In this document: one piece after another, positions 1 to 13,038 of the stretch | Numbering within the stretch: position 1 is the stretch's first letter | Layout: each line of letters starts with the position of its first letter | Program-made: the position numbers and the translations under genes | The notes under the pieces: model-generated | Seen by the model: the letters and a program-made list of their open reading frames with translations, nothing else | What the model was told of the DNA's origin: nothing | Database searches by the model: none | Source of the DNA: Rostratula benghalensis | Taxonomy: Eukaryota > Chordata > Aves > Charadriiformes > Rostratulidae | Direction: 5' to 3' | Assembly (NCBI GenBank): GCA_013399305.1 | Contig: VXAI01000159.1 | Location: 248,001-312,000, forward strand | Length of the DNA: 64,000 nucleotides

Positions 1-2562
1 CAGTTGATATTCAGCTGAAATCCAGCCATGCTGACTAATAAATTAGTCAAATACATAACACTAAAATCTCTGTATCACTCACATTTGGAGAAGAAACTAT
101 TTAAATCCATAAAACTCAGAAGAGTTAATGACAAAGTGATATTGAACCAAATCAGCAACCTAGGGGCTGAATTTGCCTAGATCCATTGCTCCATTAAACT
201 TGGTGACTGTGTGGGGCTACATGTTAATTAAGCAGTCCAGCCTGTTTAGTATTATGAAAGGCAAAATGAGATTGGGAAACCAGCAGCTGAGATATCATAT
301 CTGACTCAGAGTCCTTTCATATACACATTCAGTCAGGGCACAAGAGCAGCAGCAGGAATGTCTCCTCAGCTCACAGCCACCCCAAGAGTGTTTTTCCACC
401 ATGCAGTGCACACTGCATATACTTTCTGCAATGCTGGTCCAGGGGAGACAGCATATGTTTGCCATGACAGACTTTCCAGACCCTCAGGAGGCTGGATAAC
501 TACCCAGAGGTGCACAGCCACAGTGGTCATTACTCACTGCACGCGTCATTACCCATGCAGCAGGAATTGTACCCAGACTCTTGGCCCACTCCTCCCACTG
601 GCTCTCCCCTTCCTCCAGCTGATGCAGTTACAGAACCTGCTATCAGTAACAAGTATGAACCCGTGGGTCGAGATTTTACCATTTACTGCATCCAGGCATA
701 TCTTCTGTGCCTGTATGCAATGAGGTATGAGACTGGAATATAAAGGTATAGGTATACAATGAGTATTTTTGATACATGCATATTACATATATAATTGAAA
801 TATAGTGCATAACAACTCAGCACCTATTAATCAAATGATAGATATTTTAATTGCAAGCTATGCTGCCTGAATATCACTTCAATATCATATACACTGGACA
901 TGAAGCTCATGCAAATTCCTTTCCGGGTCATTGAATCCCATTTCTCCAGACACTTGCACCCATTTCATATTGCCCTTTTCATAAAGATATCAGCCTCTGA
1001 CAAAGATCATTAGATATCAGTTTATGGATAAAACTCATCAGTTTTCTTCCATCTACAAGGCTATTCCCAGCCCACTACTTTAGGTAGTAAAAGCCTCTTC
1101 AGATTTCCAACCTGTTTTAATTCATGGCAAGATTTAGTCAGCTCTTTCTTCTCCACGATGTTTACTCCTAAGAAGTATCTATATAGTGCAATCACGTCAC
1201 CCCCAAGGAGAGAGAATGGACTCAAACCAACCCTTTCAAAAAGCATTTGAAGCTACATTCATTGTGTTGACTCTTGGCCCTTAGTAAAACACACACCCAG
1301 AAACAGTTCCCACAGTTTTTAAGGCGAATACAGCTCTGTCTTACGGGTTGCCATCTGTAGCTCCTTGTCTACGTACAAACCATGGGAAAGTTTAAGCTGC
1401 CGAGATGTTCATGGTGAAAATAATGCCAGGTGTATAGGTCCTTTATGGAAAAGTTGAACTTACATCGGTAAAGCCAGCAGTGAGATTCTTTTCAGGAAAG
1501 ATCCAATTAATCAACTATTTCATAAGGAAAAAAGTAAATCAACTCACAGCCACAACGAAAATCTTTGTTATTTAGAAACATGCAGTGGTATTTCACTAAC
1601 AGACAGCAGAAACCCTGCTATGCAATACCTGCTTTAGAGCTAGGGAATCTGCCACTAGTTCATTAGTGCCTTTCCCTGCTGATTAATCATGGTAAATTGG
1701 TGCAGATCAAATCAGAATAGCCAAACTGTCTCATACTGTTCTAAAAAATATCAAAGGTGAGCCCCTTCCTAAAGGCCCTCCAGTTAGGTTGGTGGGTTCA
1801 GTTGGTGGGTAAGCCCTTGAAAAGAAATGCTCTTATGATTGCCATACTCACCAGGAAACAAAGCACAGAGTAGGAAGCTTTTATTCAGATGTAAAAAGCA
1901 GGCTGTATTACCCAATAGTCAGCCATTTGCATGATGATGGGGAAAATGAAAGAGACACCCGTGGAAAGCAATTCAACAGCTTGAATGAGAAAATTGTTGT
2001 CTGATACCGTGCATCTAAGCTTCAGTTGCAGATTTACGCTTCGGGTGGATTGCGTTATAAGTCTGAATCTCCTTCTCTTGGGAGGGGGTAAAAATGGAAT
2101 TGGATTTATATCCCTGCGTTTTCTGAACCAGACACTGGCTAATAATATAGGAGTCTAGGTACAGAATGACATTAAAGGCTGTGAGTATTTGATGTTAATC
2201 AATGGATGGCTGTCTCGGTGGGAGTTTGCTCATTTCTGCCTTAAGAGAGCTAAATTGCTACATCTAGCTATGCTGGGCAGTATTGAAACAAGCAGTCAAT
2301 ACTCTCTTCCAGAATCAATATATAAAAAAGTAACTCAATGGAAGCGACCGGAGAAATGTGCTAGGAGGAGGAAAGTGAGAAGCTGTCTGCCTCCCATGCT
2401 ATACCTCATGCTGCTTAACCAGACAAAAACACACATACACCTGGTAAGAGGACACAGTATTTCACAGAGAGGTTGCTGGACACAGAATTGTCTATGTAAA
2501 GCCCTGAACAGTAAGACTGAAGATTAAAAGCAGAGCAGGCAAATATTCCCCCTTCCATTGAC
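1..2562. other. Unique non-coding sequence, nothing recognised
   Basis: AT-rich sequence with no repeat, RNA gene or exon that I can recognise. The frames on both strands are short and none resembles a known protein. The region around 360-720 is somewhat more GC-rich and carries a 121-codon plus-strand frame, but its cysteine-, threonine- and histidine-rich composition has no domain-like pattern, and I treat it as chance. Confidence 0.6.
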
Positions 2563-2694
2563 ACCTGATGCAGAAAAGCACTTAATCATTTGCTTAAGTC
2601 TACCCCAATTCAGCCAAGCTGTTAAGCATATGTTTAAGTGCTAGAAAGTCAATAGGATATAAGCATGTGTTTAACTGCTTTGCTGAAAGGGGCA
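2563..2694. repeat. Ancient amniote palindromic interspersed repeat, CTTAAGCATATG type, copy 1
   Basis: The segment opens with CAGAAAAGCACTTAATCATT (2571-2590) and closes with AAGCATGTGTTTAACTGC followed by TTTGCTG (2661-2685). The second is an imperfect reverse complement of the first. A third, internally palindromic arm lies at 2611-2642 and centres on TTAAGCATATGTTTAA. From memory this matches the short palindromic repeats seen in turtles, crocodiles and birds, whose arms read like CAGCAAAGCACTTAAGCA. They are probably remnants of a non-autonomous DNA transposon. I am confident of the arm structure and less sure of the family name, so none is given. Confidence 0.65.
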
Positions 2695-5640
2695 GTTTGC
2701 TGCTCAGGATGGGAAAGATGTGAGCTGAAACACTGCTTTCTGCATTGGCCTTTGCCCACTGCCAAATCCAGCTTTGGGGGGGGGGGGGGGGGCAGCTGGA
2801 TCCCTTTCCACCCCTAAAAGGAGGAAATGTTAAAGATGTCACAAGTTGTCACCCTGAGAGCTCCTGAGCACTGGAAGTCTTCCTGATCTATCTCCAGAGG
2901 AATCAGGCCTTTCCCATAGGAAACAGAAGGAACAGGGGAAAGTCCCTTAGACATACCAATAGCCAAATTTCTGACCCAAGGTGGAAGATTGCCTTGCTGA
3001 GTCTGCTCACCTCTGCTGACCCTCACCATCAATCCAATATTTGGGAAGCACTGGAAGGGACTTACTGCTGTTCTGATGAGAGAATAAATAAGAGTCTTCC
3101 TGGTATGCTACGGTGCGTCTCCATAAGCAGCTGAAGCACAGCCAAGAGCTGCAGAATTGGACAGGCTGAGTACAAAAAGACACAGGTAATGCACAGTGAC
3201 ATGGTAGCAATGAAAGCAAGCACTCTGTGTGGGTGTCTGTGTGCTTGGGCTTGTGTGCTTACATGTAAGGAGGAGAGCTGCACCTGTGCCTCAGTCCCAG
3301 CATCGGTTGCATTAAGGGGTCATACGTGGTCTTTACAAAAACAATGTTGTTCTGGGACTTGCAAAATACGAGTTCCAGGAGTTTCTTTGCACCACACTGA
3401 TTTCCTAATCAAAAAGTAAAGAGGTGTGAAAAGAAGAAGTAGTATGATACTTCAGAAGTAACATTTTCATTTTCTTCTACAAGACTAAAGAAAATTCCAT
3501 TTGTTTCTCAGGGTCTCAAAAGAGCCAATAAAGCTGCTGTTTCACGGATTCCTATACAGTAGAAAAGAAATGGAGGGTTGCCACGATGTGGTTTTAACGT
3601 CGTATCCACTAAATTTTGGTAAAAGCCCTCTTTATATAAATGGAGAGGCAAGATCAAAGTGTACTCTGAGAGGCAGCGTCCAGGAAATGAGTCCCATCAG
3701 CCTGTATTGTTGTGATTGTTGTCAGAGAGATTCAGTGACAGCTAGAATTTGGGGTCTGATTTGCCCTTAAACTGATTTTGCTTGATTTTTTTCTGCAGCT
3801 TTTTTCTGATATAGTTGCCAAAATAATGGTTTGCTGGAATATATGTTGTTTGGGTTTTGTTTTCTTAAGCTTATCCATAATGAGAAGTGTGAGTGCATGG
3901 CACAAATGCATTTTATTTACTGCTGTTTGTGTGGAAGTGATTAATTGCTATTGGAGAGTGGGTGCAAGCAACTCTTCACCTGACCCAGCAACTCAAAAAT
4001 AAGCTTAGGAATCTCAGGAACAGGAATATGTCTTCTCAGGGGCTTCAAGGGCTATTTTGGGTGCTAATATTCTCAGGCAGCATGTCCTAGGAGAAAAGCA
4101 TTCTCTGGGCATAAACGGTTACGCTTCTGACAAGAAGCAGCAACAAAAAGAGCCTCAAAAGTTGCCCATGGCAGCTGAAAAGAAGTGAGTGCTATTGGAT
4201 GTGACGGAAAGCAAAGGGGAGCTGGTTGCTAACCAGGTATATATAGGCTGGAAATAGATGATTAAAAACACTGAGTCTGAAGTACGGGATCAGAGGAATA
4301 GCTGACTTTTTTTTTTTTTCAGCATCTTTTTAAGTAGAGGAGACACGGTTCTTCCAATGTGACAAAAATAAAGCCAAATGTATTTTTGTTAGATCCTGCT
4401 TCGGCTGTGGTCTTTCTTTAGGACTGTAAGAAGAAGATGATACTGTTTTCTGGCTCCAGCTCACCAAAGGTATGCATAACCCCAATCTGATGCTCTCCAT
4501 TATGAAAAAACTAACTCAGCTGATGCTCTTCGTGCTTCTCCCGCAGAAGCCACCTGTCAGTCATCTGGGATACAGGTTTAAAGCAAGCAGAATAAATCAT
4601 GCTATGGTTGGGATGCACAGTTTAGCAGTTTAGGAGAACTTTGAAAAAAATAAATCACCTTTATATGTATTTTTCCCCCTGGTCTTTGTTCCGTAGATCT
4701 TGTGCAGCTTTTCAATTAGTCTTCAACTCAGCATAGTATTTAAAGAACTAGCTTAACTGCAGGATCATACTTAAATAACAAAGTAAAGCCTATGTTTAAG
4801 AGTTGGTTCTGTAACATCTATTGAACTGTTGGACGCCATGAAAGTAATCATTTATCAAAATATCTGTAAGAGTTTTGCTAGCACTTTAAAAACCATGTAT
4901 AAACTTAAATTCAGTGTAAAATTAGAAAAAATGTCACAGAATTTCACCAACGTGGTCAATATTGTTACAGTGAACATTTCACAAAAAAACCTTCTTATGC
5001 CTTGAATGTCTGTACGCAAACATACTCAATACAAAGAAGTTTTGGTGTTAAATATGTTTCCCAAATTTTTATGTAAATTCTGCAGCTGTGTATTCACTTT
5101 TATTTAATACATATCATATTTTGAAAATACCAATCATTTACAAGAAAAACATAGGCTGTAAATGAAAAATTTAATGTAAAAATGTATCTTTGCTAACTTC
5201 CTAACTGTTTTCTACTTCACAGTAATTACTGTCTTTTCCACTTCACAGTAGTCTGGCCCTTGTTCTCATAGACGGTGACAACGGGGACACAGTGTCTGCT
5301 TTTGATTTAAATGCTTTTAAGAATTTGAAATTTGGACCCTAAATTACCCCTGCAATATATCTGCACTTTTAAATGACAATTCACAGCATCTGAATTAGAT
5401 GTTTTAAATATGAAACAGTATGTAGTCCCAAAAGTTTCCAAATTTGCTCTTCATATCCACGCTTGCATATTGATATTTCATTCAGAGAAAGCTTTCAAAC
5501 CTTGTAATGAATACATATTTTTTTCTTTATTTTGGGGAGAAACTCTAGTAATAAATAAAACCCCATAAATGAATCCAGCCATAAATCAAAAGCTGTCGTA
5601 GCATTGGAGCAATGATTTTGGGAAAAATTAGGGAACATAA
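2695..5640. other. Unique non-coding sequence with homopolymer runs
   Basis: There is a run of 17 G at 2776-2792, immediately after the palindromic repeat, and a run of 13 T at 4307-4319. The rest is AT-rich sequence with no recognised exon or repeat. Frames here (for example 3501-3770 plus, 89 codons) lack recognisable domains. Confidence 0.6.
2776..2792. repeat. Poly(G) run, 17 bases
   Basis: Seventeen consecutive G on the plus strand. Long G homopolymers are rare in AT-rich vertebrate DNA and prone to length error, so the length could be polymorphic or a sequencing artefact. Confidence 0.95.
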
Positions 5641-5660
5641 TTGGTGTAAATTGGTGTAAA
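5641..5660. repeat. Exact 10-bp tandem duplication
   Basis: TTGGTGTAAA occurs twice head to tail. The unit resembles the GGTGTAAA arm of the palindromic repeat copies at 23.8 and 56.2 kb, but there is too little flanking similarity to assign it to that family. Confidence 0.8.
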
Positions 5661-6569
5661 AGGGCACATATCCCAGATTTCTACCAATTTGACACATGTC
5701 TCTATAAACTGAGAGTTTTGTTGACAAAGAAAGCTACATGGGCTCAGTGTTACTCAGTATTCCCAAGTGAGAACCTGCTGTTTAACGTTCCACTGTTAAG
5801 ATCTTGTAACACTTGGACTATATCACTTTTCATCATTACTCTTATGTTGCAGAAATTTGAGCAGTAATACTTCTTTCATACTTCTAGACTATGTAGAGGC
5901 CTCTACAAAGAATCAGTTTAAAAAAAAAATAAAAATCAGCTACCTGGGAAACAAGTCTTTGATGTATGCCTCAGGGCATTTAACTGATAACCCCTACCCC
6001 AAATGGCACTTATTGCAGAAAAATGTAATCAGCTGCACGGCACTGAAAAATCATGACAGAACTTTCTTTTACATACCAGTGCAGCCAGAAACATAACCTG
6101 GAAGGTCCCATTGGCCATTAAAAAGTGTTCTCGCTGTAGTGAGGTCATGTTAGGTCACATAGATGCATATATTACTGACTTTTGTATTATAAGTAGACAT
6201 TAACTTGAAATCAGATGGCTATAACCCACTAGAGATTTGAGTGTGTGTCTATGGTTCATACAGTTGCAAAGGAGAATGCAAGGAAGTGGTGCACAGACCT
6301 ATAATTCCCCATCCACGAGTATCAGACAGCAACAGGGCCAGAAACCAAGACATACTAAAAGCAATTGTCAGCATGGAGACGTGAAGATTTTAGCATCCTC
6401 CTTCTGGCATTGAAAAGACAAATAAAGCCAGCCACTATATTTAATAGCATTTGCCTTCTTTGACTGCACATCAGAAATTCATATCCAGGAGTTTCCCAAA
6501 TTTCAAAATGCTATCCTGGATTCGCCTAGTTAGAGTGAAAATATATAAAAAAAAAAATATCACCATACA
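5661..6569. other. Unique non-coding sequence, nothing recognised
   Basis: AT-rich, with no repeat or exon recognised. It ends in a short A-rich tract at about 6547-6558. Confidence 0.6.
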
Positions 6570-6655
6570 AAATGATTATGGTATCATTCAATTAGATTAA
6601 CTAATGGTTAATAGAATGAAATTAATTATGGCTAATTGATTAAAATATATTTATA
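6570..6655. promoter_or_regulatory. Cluster of homeodomain-type TAAT/ATTA cores, possible regulatory element
   Basis: About ten TAAT or ATTA cores lie within roughly 75 bases, several in related contexts such as AATTAGATTAACTAAT and TAATTGATTAA. Such clusters are typical of conserved developmental enhancers bound by homeodomain factors. The region is also very AT-rich, so chance is a real alternative. Conservation in other birds would decide. Confidence 0.25.
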
Positions 6656-8923
6656 AATTTTTGCAGAATTGTACCTTTATTTGAAAGGCACTCAGTCTAT
6701 GTATGAGTATGACATGGGTAAAGACTAGAAAAGGGTGAAATTAAAGCTGCAACATACTGAAAGAAGCCAGTAAAGGCTGAGAAATAAATGCAACTAAAAG
6801 TTTGGGGACTTGATATTTTAGAGTAGTAACATTATACCATGTAATTCCGAGAGGATGTTCCCAGCCTCCGGGTGAGAATAATATAATTTTGTGACTGGCT
6901 GTTGTAAACACGGGATGTTATACAAGCTATTTCTCATTTTAGTTGCAGTGCATCTGTTACCACAGGCTGTTTGGAAGTAGCTACTCTTTGGGCATTTAAT
7001 AGTAATTGGAAACTTTCAAAAAAAAAAAAAAATCAAAAGCAATAGGAGTAAAATACTATATTGATTTTAGCGTTTTGTAGTGCCCCATTTGGTTTCGTTT
7101 TCTTGAAAATGGAAACAGATTTAATATCCTAATTCAGCTAAAAATAAAAGCAACCATTTAATTAATTAAAGTTCATGTCACTCAATTAAAGAGTGAATTT
7201 AGAAATCAGCAGACCATTTTTATAGGTTTATAAAGCTATCAAATACTTGCTGTAGGCTGAATTTTTTGCAATTTTTCGCTTAAAGTTTTTTGGTGGTTTT
7301 TTTTTTTGTAACGAAGAAATCCATTTTCCATTTTGATGTTAGGGATAAAACTGAAAAAAAACATCTCAACAAAACTTTTAAAATGTCAATTTTTGAAAAG
7401 AGAAAGTTATGAAGCTAGCTTACAAATGCTAACAGGACACCAGTGCTGTATAATCTACAGTAGGTTTAATTTATTTATACCTCAAAGAGCTAAATATATC
7501 TTTTTCTACACTCAGGCCACTGCTCCCTTAGACATTTCAATTACAGTGTTTATCTATCCCAGTTCCCCCTTTCTGGGTAGAAAATGTTGTCTATGCAATG
7601 TAAGCACAGAAAAGAGTGGAAAGGAATTTGGGACAAAAAGCTATACTTATGTAATACCTGAAAAACACATCTAACTTCTTATAAGGCATCAATCTCATTC
7701 ATTGATTCAAAGCCACTGGCACAAGCCAGAAGTTTGCATTATGTATATAACACAATGCAAGCTGTTCACACTAGTGGTCTGGTTCAGAGCAGTAGGACAG
7801 TTTTCAAGTCATTATTGTGTGTTATTTCAGTCCTCAGAGCGTTTTTGGTGCTCATAAGTTGGAATCCATTTGGAGAAAACTAAACCGAAAGATCTGCTAC
7901 AGGTGCACATCAAATGTGCACCAACACCTATGAGGAAAATATGGCTTTGAACTCACTGATTTGTTACTTATGCAGTTTCAAACTTCATGGATGGTCGGGA
8001 TGCTCACTCTGGGGGACCAGGCTAAATTTTGTCTAGAGGAAAACACCAAAGTGCATTAGTGTAGACATAAATGCTTTACTACCAACTGTTCAGATCTACT
8101 GCCAAGCTGCTATTGTGCCTAATTACCTGCTAAGGTAGTTACAGCCTAAACCTCTTTTGCATTAATTTACGCCTATTGCTTCTCCTTCTAGACCGTAAAA
8201 CAAATTATTCGCTGAAAACCAAATTATTCCCTTTCTCTTTTAAAATAACATTTACATACCAGAACACTGTATCCATGTCTTATTCAGTCTTCTACAGACA
8301 TCGCAACCTAAAACTTCACTCCTTCAACACTCTTCTCCTTGCTTTCATCTGGAGCTGCTCTAAGTACTCCACACCTTCCCAGAGATGCAGTGCCCAGCCG
8401 TTGTTGGCACAGGGTGAAACACAAGGTTTATTTCATGTATTTTACAGAAGATAACTCTTACGCATTCCAAGACAAGATCTGCATTTTTCCAGTGGAGGAA
8501 ATGAACATAATGCTGATTCAGACTAATTCAGGAGCTATTAGAAGGGATGGATCCTTTCCTACAAAGATGCCACATAATAAGATGTTCTCCAGTGCATGTT
8601 TGTGAAGCTGATTATTGCTGTCTAAGCACATGGTCTTACACTGAGCTGCCTACAAAGTTCACCAATCGAGCTCACTCTGGGAAATCTGGATTTTCCATTT
8701 TATGAGAATTTTTGCTTAGATTTCCTACAATAATTCATAAATGCTATATTTTGTAGGAAATATCATCACACTGGGACTTTAGAAACATAAGAAATATGCT
8801 TGTGTCATAAACTCAATACATTCCGTTACCATTTTCACTTGATAAAATTGTATATCTTAGTCTACAGAAAAATTATTCATTTCAAAGGGAAACATACTTT
8901 TTAGAAAGCCTAAATGAAATACT
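6656..8923. other. Unique non-coding sequence with a poly(A) run
   Basis: There is a run of 15 A at 7018-7032 and a T-rich tract near 7299-7308. The 113-codon plus-strand frame at 7333-7674 has no recognisable domain, and nothing else is supported. Confidence 0.6.
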
Positions 8924-8952
8924 TTTAATAGTGAGTTTTAATAGTGAGTTTA
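8924..8952. repeat. Exact 13-bp tandem duplication
   Basis: The unit TTTTAATAGTGAG is present twice without mismatch, followed by TTTA, the start of a third unit. The perfect identity suggests a recent slippage event. Confidence 0.9.
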
Positions 8953-11900
8953 CCAGCTTTTAAAGAAACGCCATCAAAATTGTTGTGCTTCAGCAAAATG
9001 TTTAAACGAGCTGACACTTTCCTATGTAAAAATGCATTATGTCAAATAATTTTTGGCCAGATAAGAAGAACCCGTCTCTGTTGATCATGCTTTGTGGTTC
9101 CATACAGTAATAGAGTATTAAAAAATTCTGAGCAGAATTCATTCTTCTTGTATCCTCAAAGCATGACATGAACATTACTGATTTAATACTTGTAAGCTAC
9201 TAGATTAGCATCCTTCTGTTTCATACATGAATAGAAATAAAATGGGATGACTGACGTAATAGCTACTCTTTAATAATTTAGCCTACACCCTTTTTTAAAC
9301 AATGATTAAAATGACATGTTAATTAATATTTCTCTACAGCTAGCAAGCATAGGGCTAGTTAGCATCAGCCATAGTTGCTGGACTTTGCACTTGAGGCAGA
9401 TGAGGAGTGTTCATACACTCTGTTCTGAAAATGAAGCAGTCACCCAGAACACACAAGAAAGAATTATTTTTCATGCATATCTCTTTCACCTTCTCCTTCG
9501 TACACAACGCCTCAATATCTAGAGTGATCCTCTCCTTTGAAACTCTCTACCCACTTTCATTTTGTCTAACTACTTCTCAAACCCCAGACTGAGACCTAGG
9601 CTATGGATCTCACCTGCGATTTGTTTGCACTGCCCTGTGTATTGCTTGCTGGTTACGTGCCTTCCTTCTGCATATTTTATTTTACAAGTGAGACTCGAGT
9701 CTGTCTGTTTCTCTCTATGTGGTGTCCTGCACCATCAAGCCCACTCTTTACTGGCAATGTGAAAGTCTTGTAAGGAATCTGCAGCTCCAGTACAATGTTT
9801 GGAAGGCAAAGCTGCTGCTGTGTGTTAAGTGAAGAAATACAGCAAAGTGCTACCACTTCGGTGTTCACTTTTTCTCTGTTCTTTAGCAAGCTTACTGTGC
9901 ACCAAGATTACAGGTCTGCTTCTCAGTTATGCTAATAATGCTTTGACAGCATGAATGCTCTTAAAGTAGATGTAAACCGTTCCCTGAAAATACACCTTCT
10001 ATGGGGAGCCCTTATCCTGCTGCCTATGCACAGCATCAAAAAGGCTCAGGGGTTTTACAGAACCATTGCTTCCAAAGCCCAAATATAAACAAAACTGGCA
10101 ACTCAAGCAGTTTCAACCTGTGGACTACACATTTCAGAGAATCTGCTAAAGGTATGTAAAGGAAATATGCATTTTGTCAAGCTTCACTCCTCAAAGCACA
10201 GGTCATACCTCCACTGGGAACCCCTTGTAAACTGGAAATGATATCAAAAAACTTTGCAATATTAATCTTTGTTTCCCTGTTTGGCCAGGGACAACAGAAA
10301 GTAAATTCATGTACAGAATCCATCTGTGCCTGGATATAGGTGTTTTAAAGTCCTGTCTATTCTCCTCCCACTCTGTTAGCCATATTAATTGAGATTCAGG
10401 TGCCAGAGTATGAGCAAGAAATCTGGATTGTGCTAGTGTGTTCTATTGACTAGAAAAAAAATCCATCTGCAAAAATAGGTGATTAAAAATATCTGCTTAG
10501 AAATACCCATTTGAAAGGTGGTTACACATTTGTATTTTTTCTCTGACAGTCAGATGTGTCAGTTTATGGAATGTATAAGCTTTTCCCTTTCCAAATTCAT
10601 CCCACTAAGTAGAGGAGGTCATCTGCCTTTATTGCTAACATTTGATCTGCAGCAATTCACTGTCCTTTAGCAGCAGGAAAAGCCTCTAATCAACTGGTAG
10701 TGCGGACCCCAGCTGGAAAATGCTGTGTACAGTAGTGGAGATGGTACCTGTTCAGAATGAAAATGTACTGCTCTGCTTGCTTAAAGCTACAGGTAGCAAA
10801 CTGCCACTCCTTGCAGGTTAGTCAGGTTGGATTTGATCTTTAAAAAACTGGGGTTCTGACAATATGCAGCTCTTGCAAGGTATTGATGTTTAAAAGAAGT
10901 TCCCTAGAATGACCAAGGATTTGCATGCAGCAGTCCTCCCCTCCCTGACCCGCCATTCTTTTGAATAATTCACAAAAAGAAAAAATACACACTTCTGAAT
11001 AGGAACCCATTTACCTACCAAAGAAGCAAGCAGAAGATGTAAACCATGCAAACAATTTTGTGTGTGTGGTATAATTTTAGCACAACAGTTGTTGGCGGCC
11101 TCCCACAAATGTCTTTTCTCAGGCAGAAATTAGTCACATGAAATAGGCAGACTTCATTGTTTACCAGTAAGGACAGGACCCAAGACGTACCCTCTATAAA
11201 GGCAGAGTTTGACAATACAGTTGCCTGGAGATGTCTTCATAAATGCACTTAGCAGATCTATCAGATGGGATACTTCACACACTAATTCCTCAAGGCATTG
11301 TACAGAAGAATTAATCAACTGTATGCAGAAAGGAAGATGCAGACAGCAACTACAAAAAGAAGGCACTCACATGCAATTCTTATATTTTTATGGCTTTTAA
11401 CAACTGCAATGAATGCTGCCAGACAGCAGAGCTTGCCTCAATAAACACACACAGGAAACCAGTGAGGGCAGGTGAAACTGTGCATATGATGCTACAGCAG
11501 GCAGCAGGGAACAGCCTGCAGTCAGAAGAGAAGGAGTGAAGTTCAGGCCAGGAAGAAGGGAGGGGTGGGGGGAAAGTTGTTTAAGATTTAGGCTTTATTT
11601 CTCATTACCCCACTCTGACTTCTAATTTGCAATAAATTAAATTAATTTCGCCAAGTTGAGTCTGTTCTGCCTATGAGGGTAATTGCTGAGTGATCTCCTT
11701 GTCTGTATCTTGCCTCTATCTCCCCTGTCCAGCTGAGGAGGGGAGTGACAGAGTGGCTTTGACAGGCAGCTGGTGTCCAGCCAGTGTCACCCCACCACAC
11801 ATTCAGATGTGATTCAGTGCTCTGGGTAAATGTGGGGCAGGCCCTGACCTTCTGGCCCCACTTATGTGCAAGTGGGCGAGGGACTGATGAAACACCAAGG

Positions 11901-13008
11901 AGGAAGCTGCCACAAACCCATGTACTAGGGCCTGCTCCACATAAATATTGATCTTCTGCTTATTCCTGCCTGTGAAAGCAGAGTGTAAATTCTGCTAAGT
12001 TCTACTAAGATGTCTGAGCCAGGAAGAAAACAGCAATTTTATATGCAGAGACCAAATATGTTTGCATAATGTTTTCTTCTCTGCCAAGGAGGAGAGGAAG
12101 AAACAGATGTGAGAGGGCATCCTGTGCTTTCAACTCTTTCCTCACCGTGTTAGCTGTACCCTAGTCCTTCTCCTGAGAGGTGCCACTGCCTTGACCAGTC
12201 ACTCTGGGAGCAGATCTTTGTGCTGCCTCTCTGGCTCATAAACTCATCTGCGTTACTACCTGTAAAGCTTTTCCCCTCTGGGAGGCTGTCAATGCTTTAT
12301 TAAAATAATTCAAAAAAAGCTGTCTTATAAACAAAGCATTATTTATTCATTCAGCCAAAGCACTTAGAGCCAAAGGATAAAACAACAGGCAGGACTATAA
12401 ATACTTTTTCCTTTACCAAACTCTTGATCTTTCAAGCACTATTACCCTGTTTTCATTACGGCTACTCCCATCTTTGGCTAGCAGAAACATACAATATATC
12501 GTGTGAGACCATGAAGCCCTGTCAGCATTCACAGACATTTTCAGGGCAGTGCTGGGAAACTACTCAGCCCTTTTTCTCCCTTTTCATCACCAGGGCAGGG
12601 CTGGGAACTGTAAAACTTTTCTAGAAAGTTGGAACCAGGATAGCAGCACTCCACCCCGTTAATAGCTTTCCCATCATTTCCCTCAGGACATCAGGTATTT
12701 TCTAGATTATCTTTGCTATTACTGTATGTGGGGGAAGAGGGAGGTTTTCCCAATAGTCTTCAATTATTTTAACTCTTTATAGAGAAGAAAATATTAGAAA
12801 GGTAAACTGTGGTACCTCTGACATAGAGAAAGCAATAGATATAATAACTTTTTGTTCGTCATTCTCTTCATGTCCGTATTTTCCATAACTTCTGTGAATT
12901 AGTCAGAGACATCTTGTCGTGCAGTATTCACGAAGGGATATTAATGAAAATTTCTTTTATTTACAAGCAACATAAACAAATGCCTAGCAGGGAAACTCTT
13001 GTTCTTCT
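8953..13008. other. Unique non-coding sequence, nothing recognised
   Basis: No interspersed repeat or exon recognised. A moderately GC-rich, purine-rich stretch lies around 11460-11580, and a patch around 11700-11900 also has higher GC than the flanks. Neither shows splice-flanked reading frames that I can defend. Confidence 0.55.
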
Positions 13009-13038
13009 CTTTTGTTTTCTTTTGTTTTCTTTTCTTTT
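13009..13038. repeat. (TTTTGTTTTC)n-type simple repeat
   Basis: The ten-base unit TTTTGTTTTC occurs twice and is followed by TTTTCTTTTAC. This is a short pyrimidine-rich simple repeat. Confidence 0.85.
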
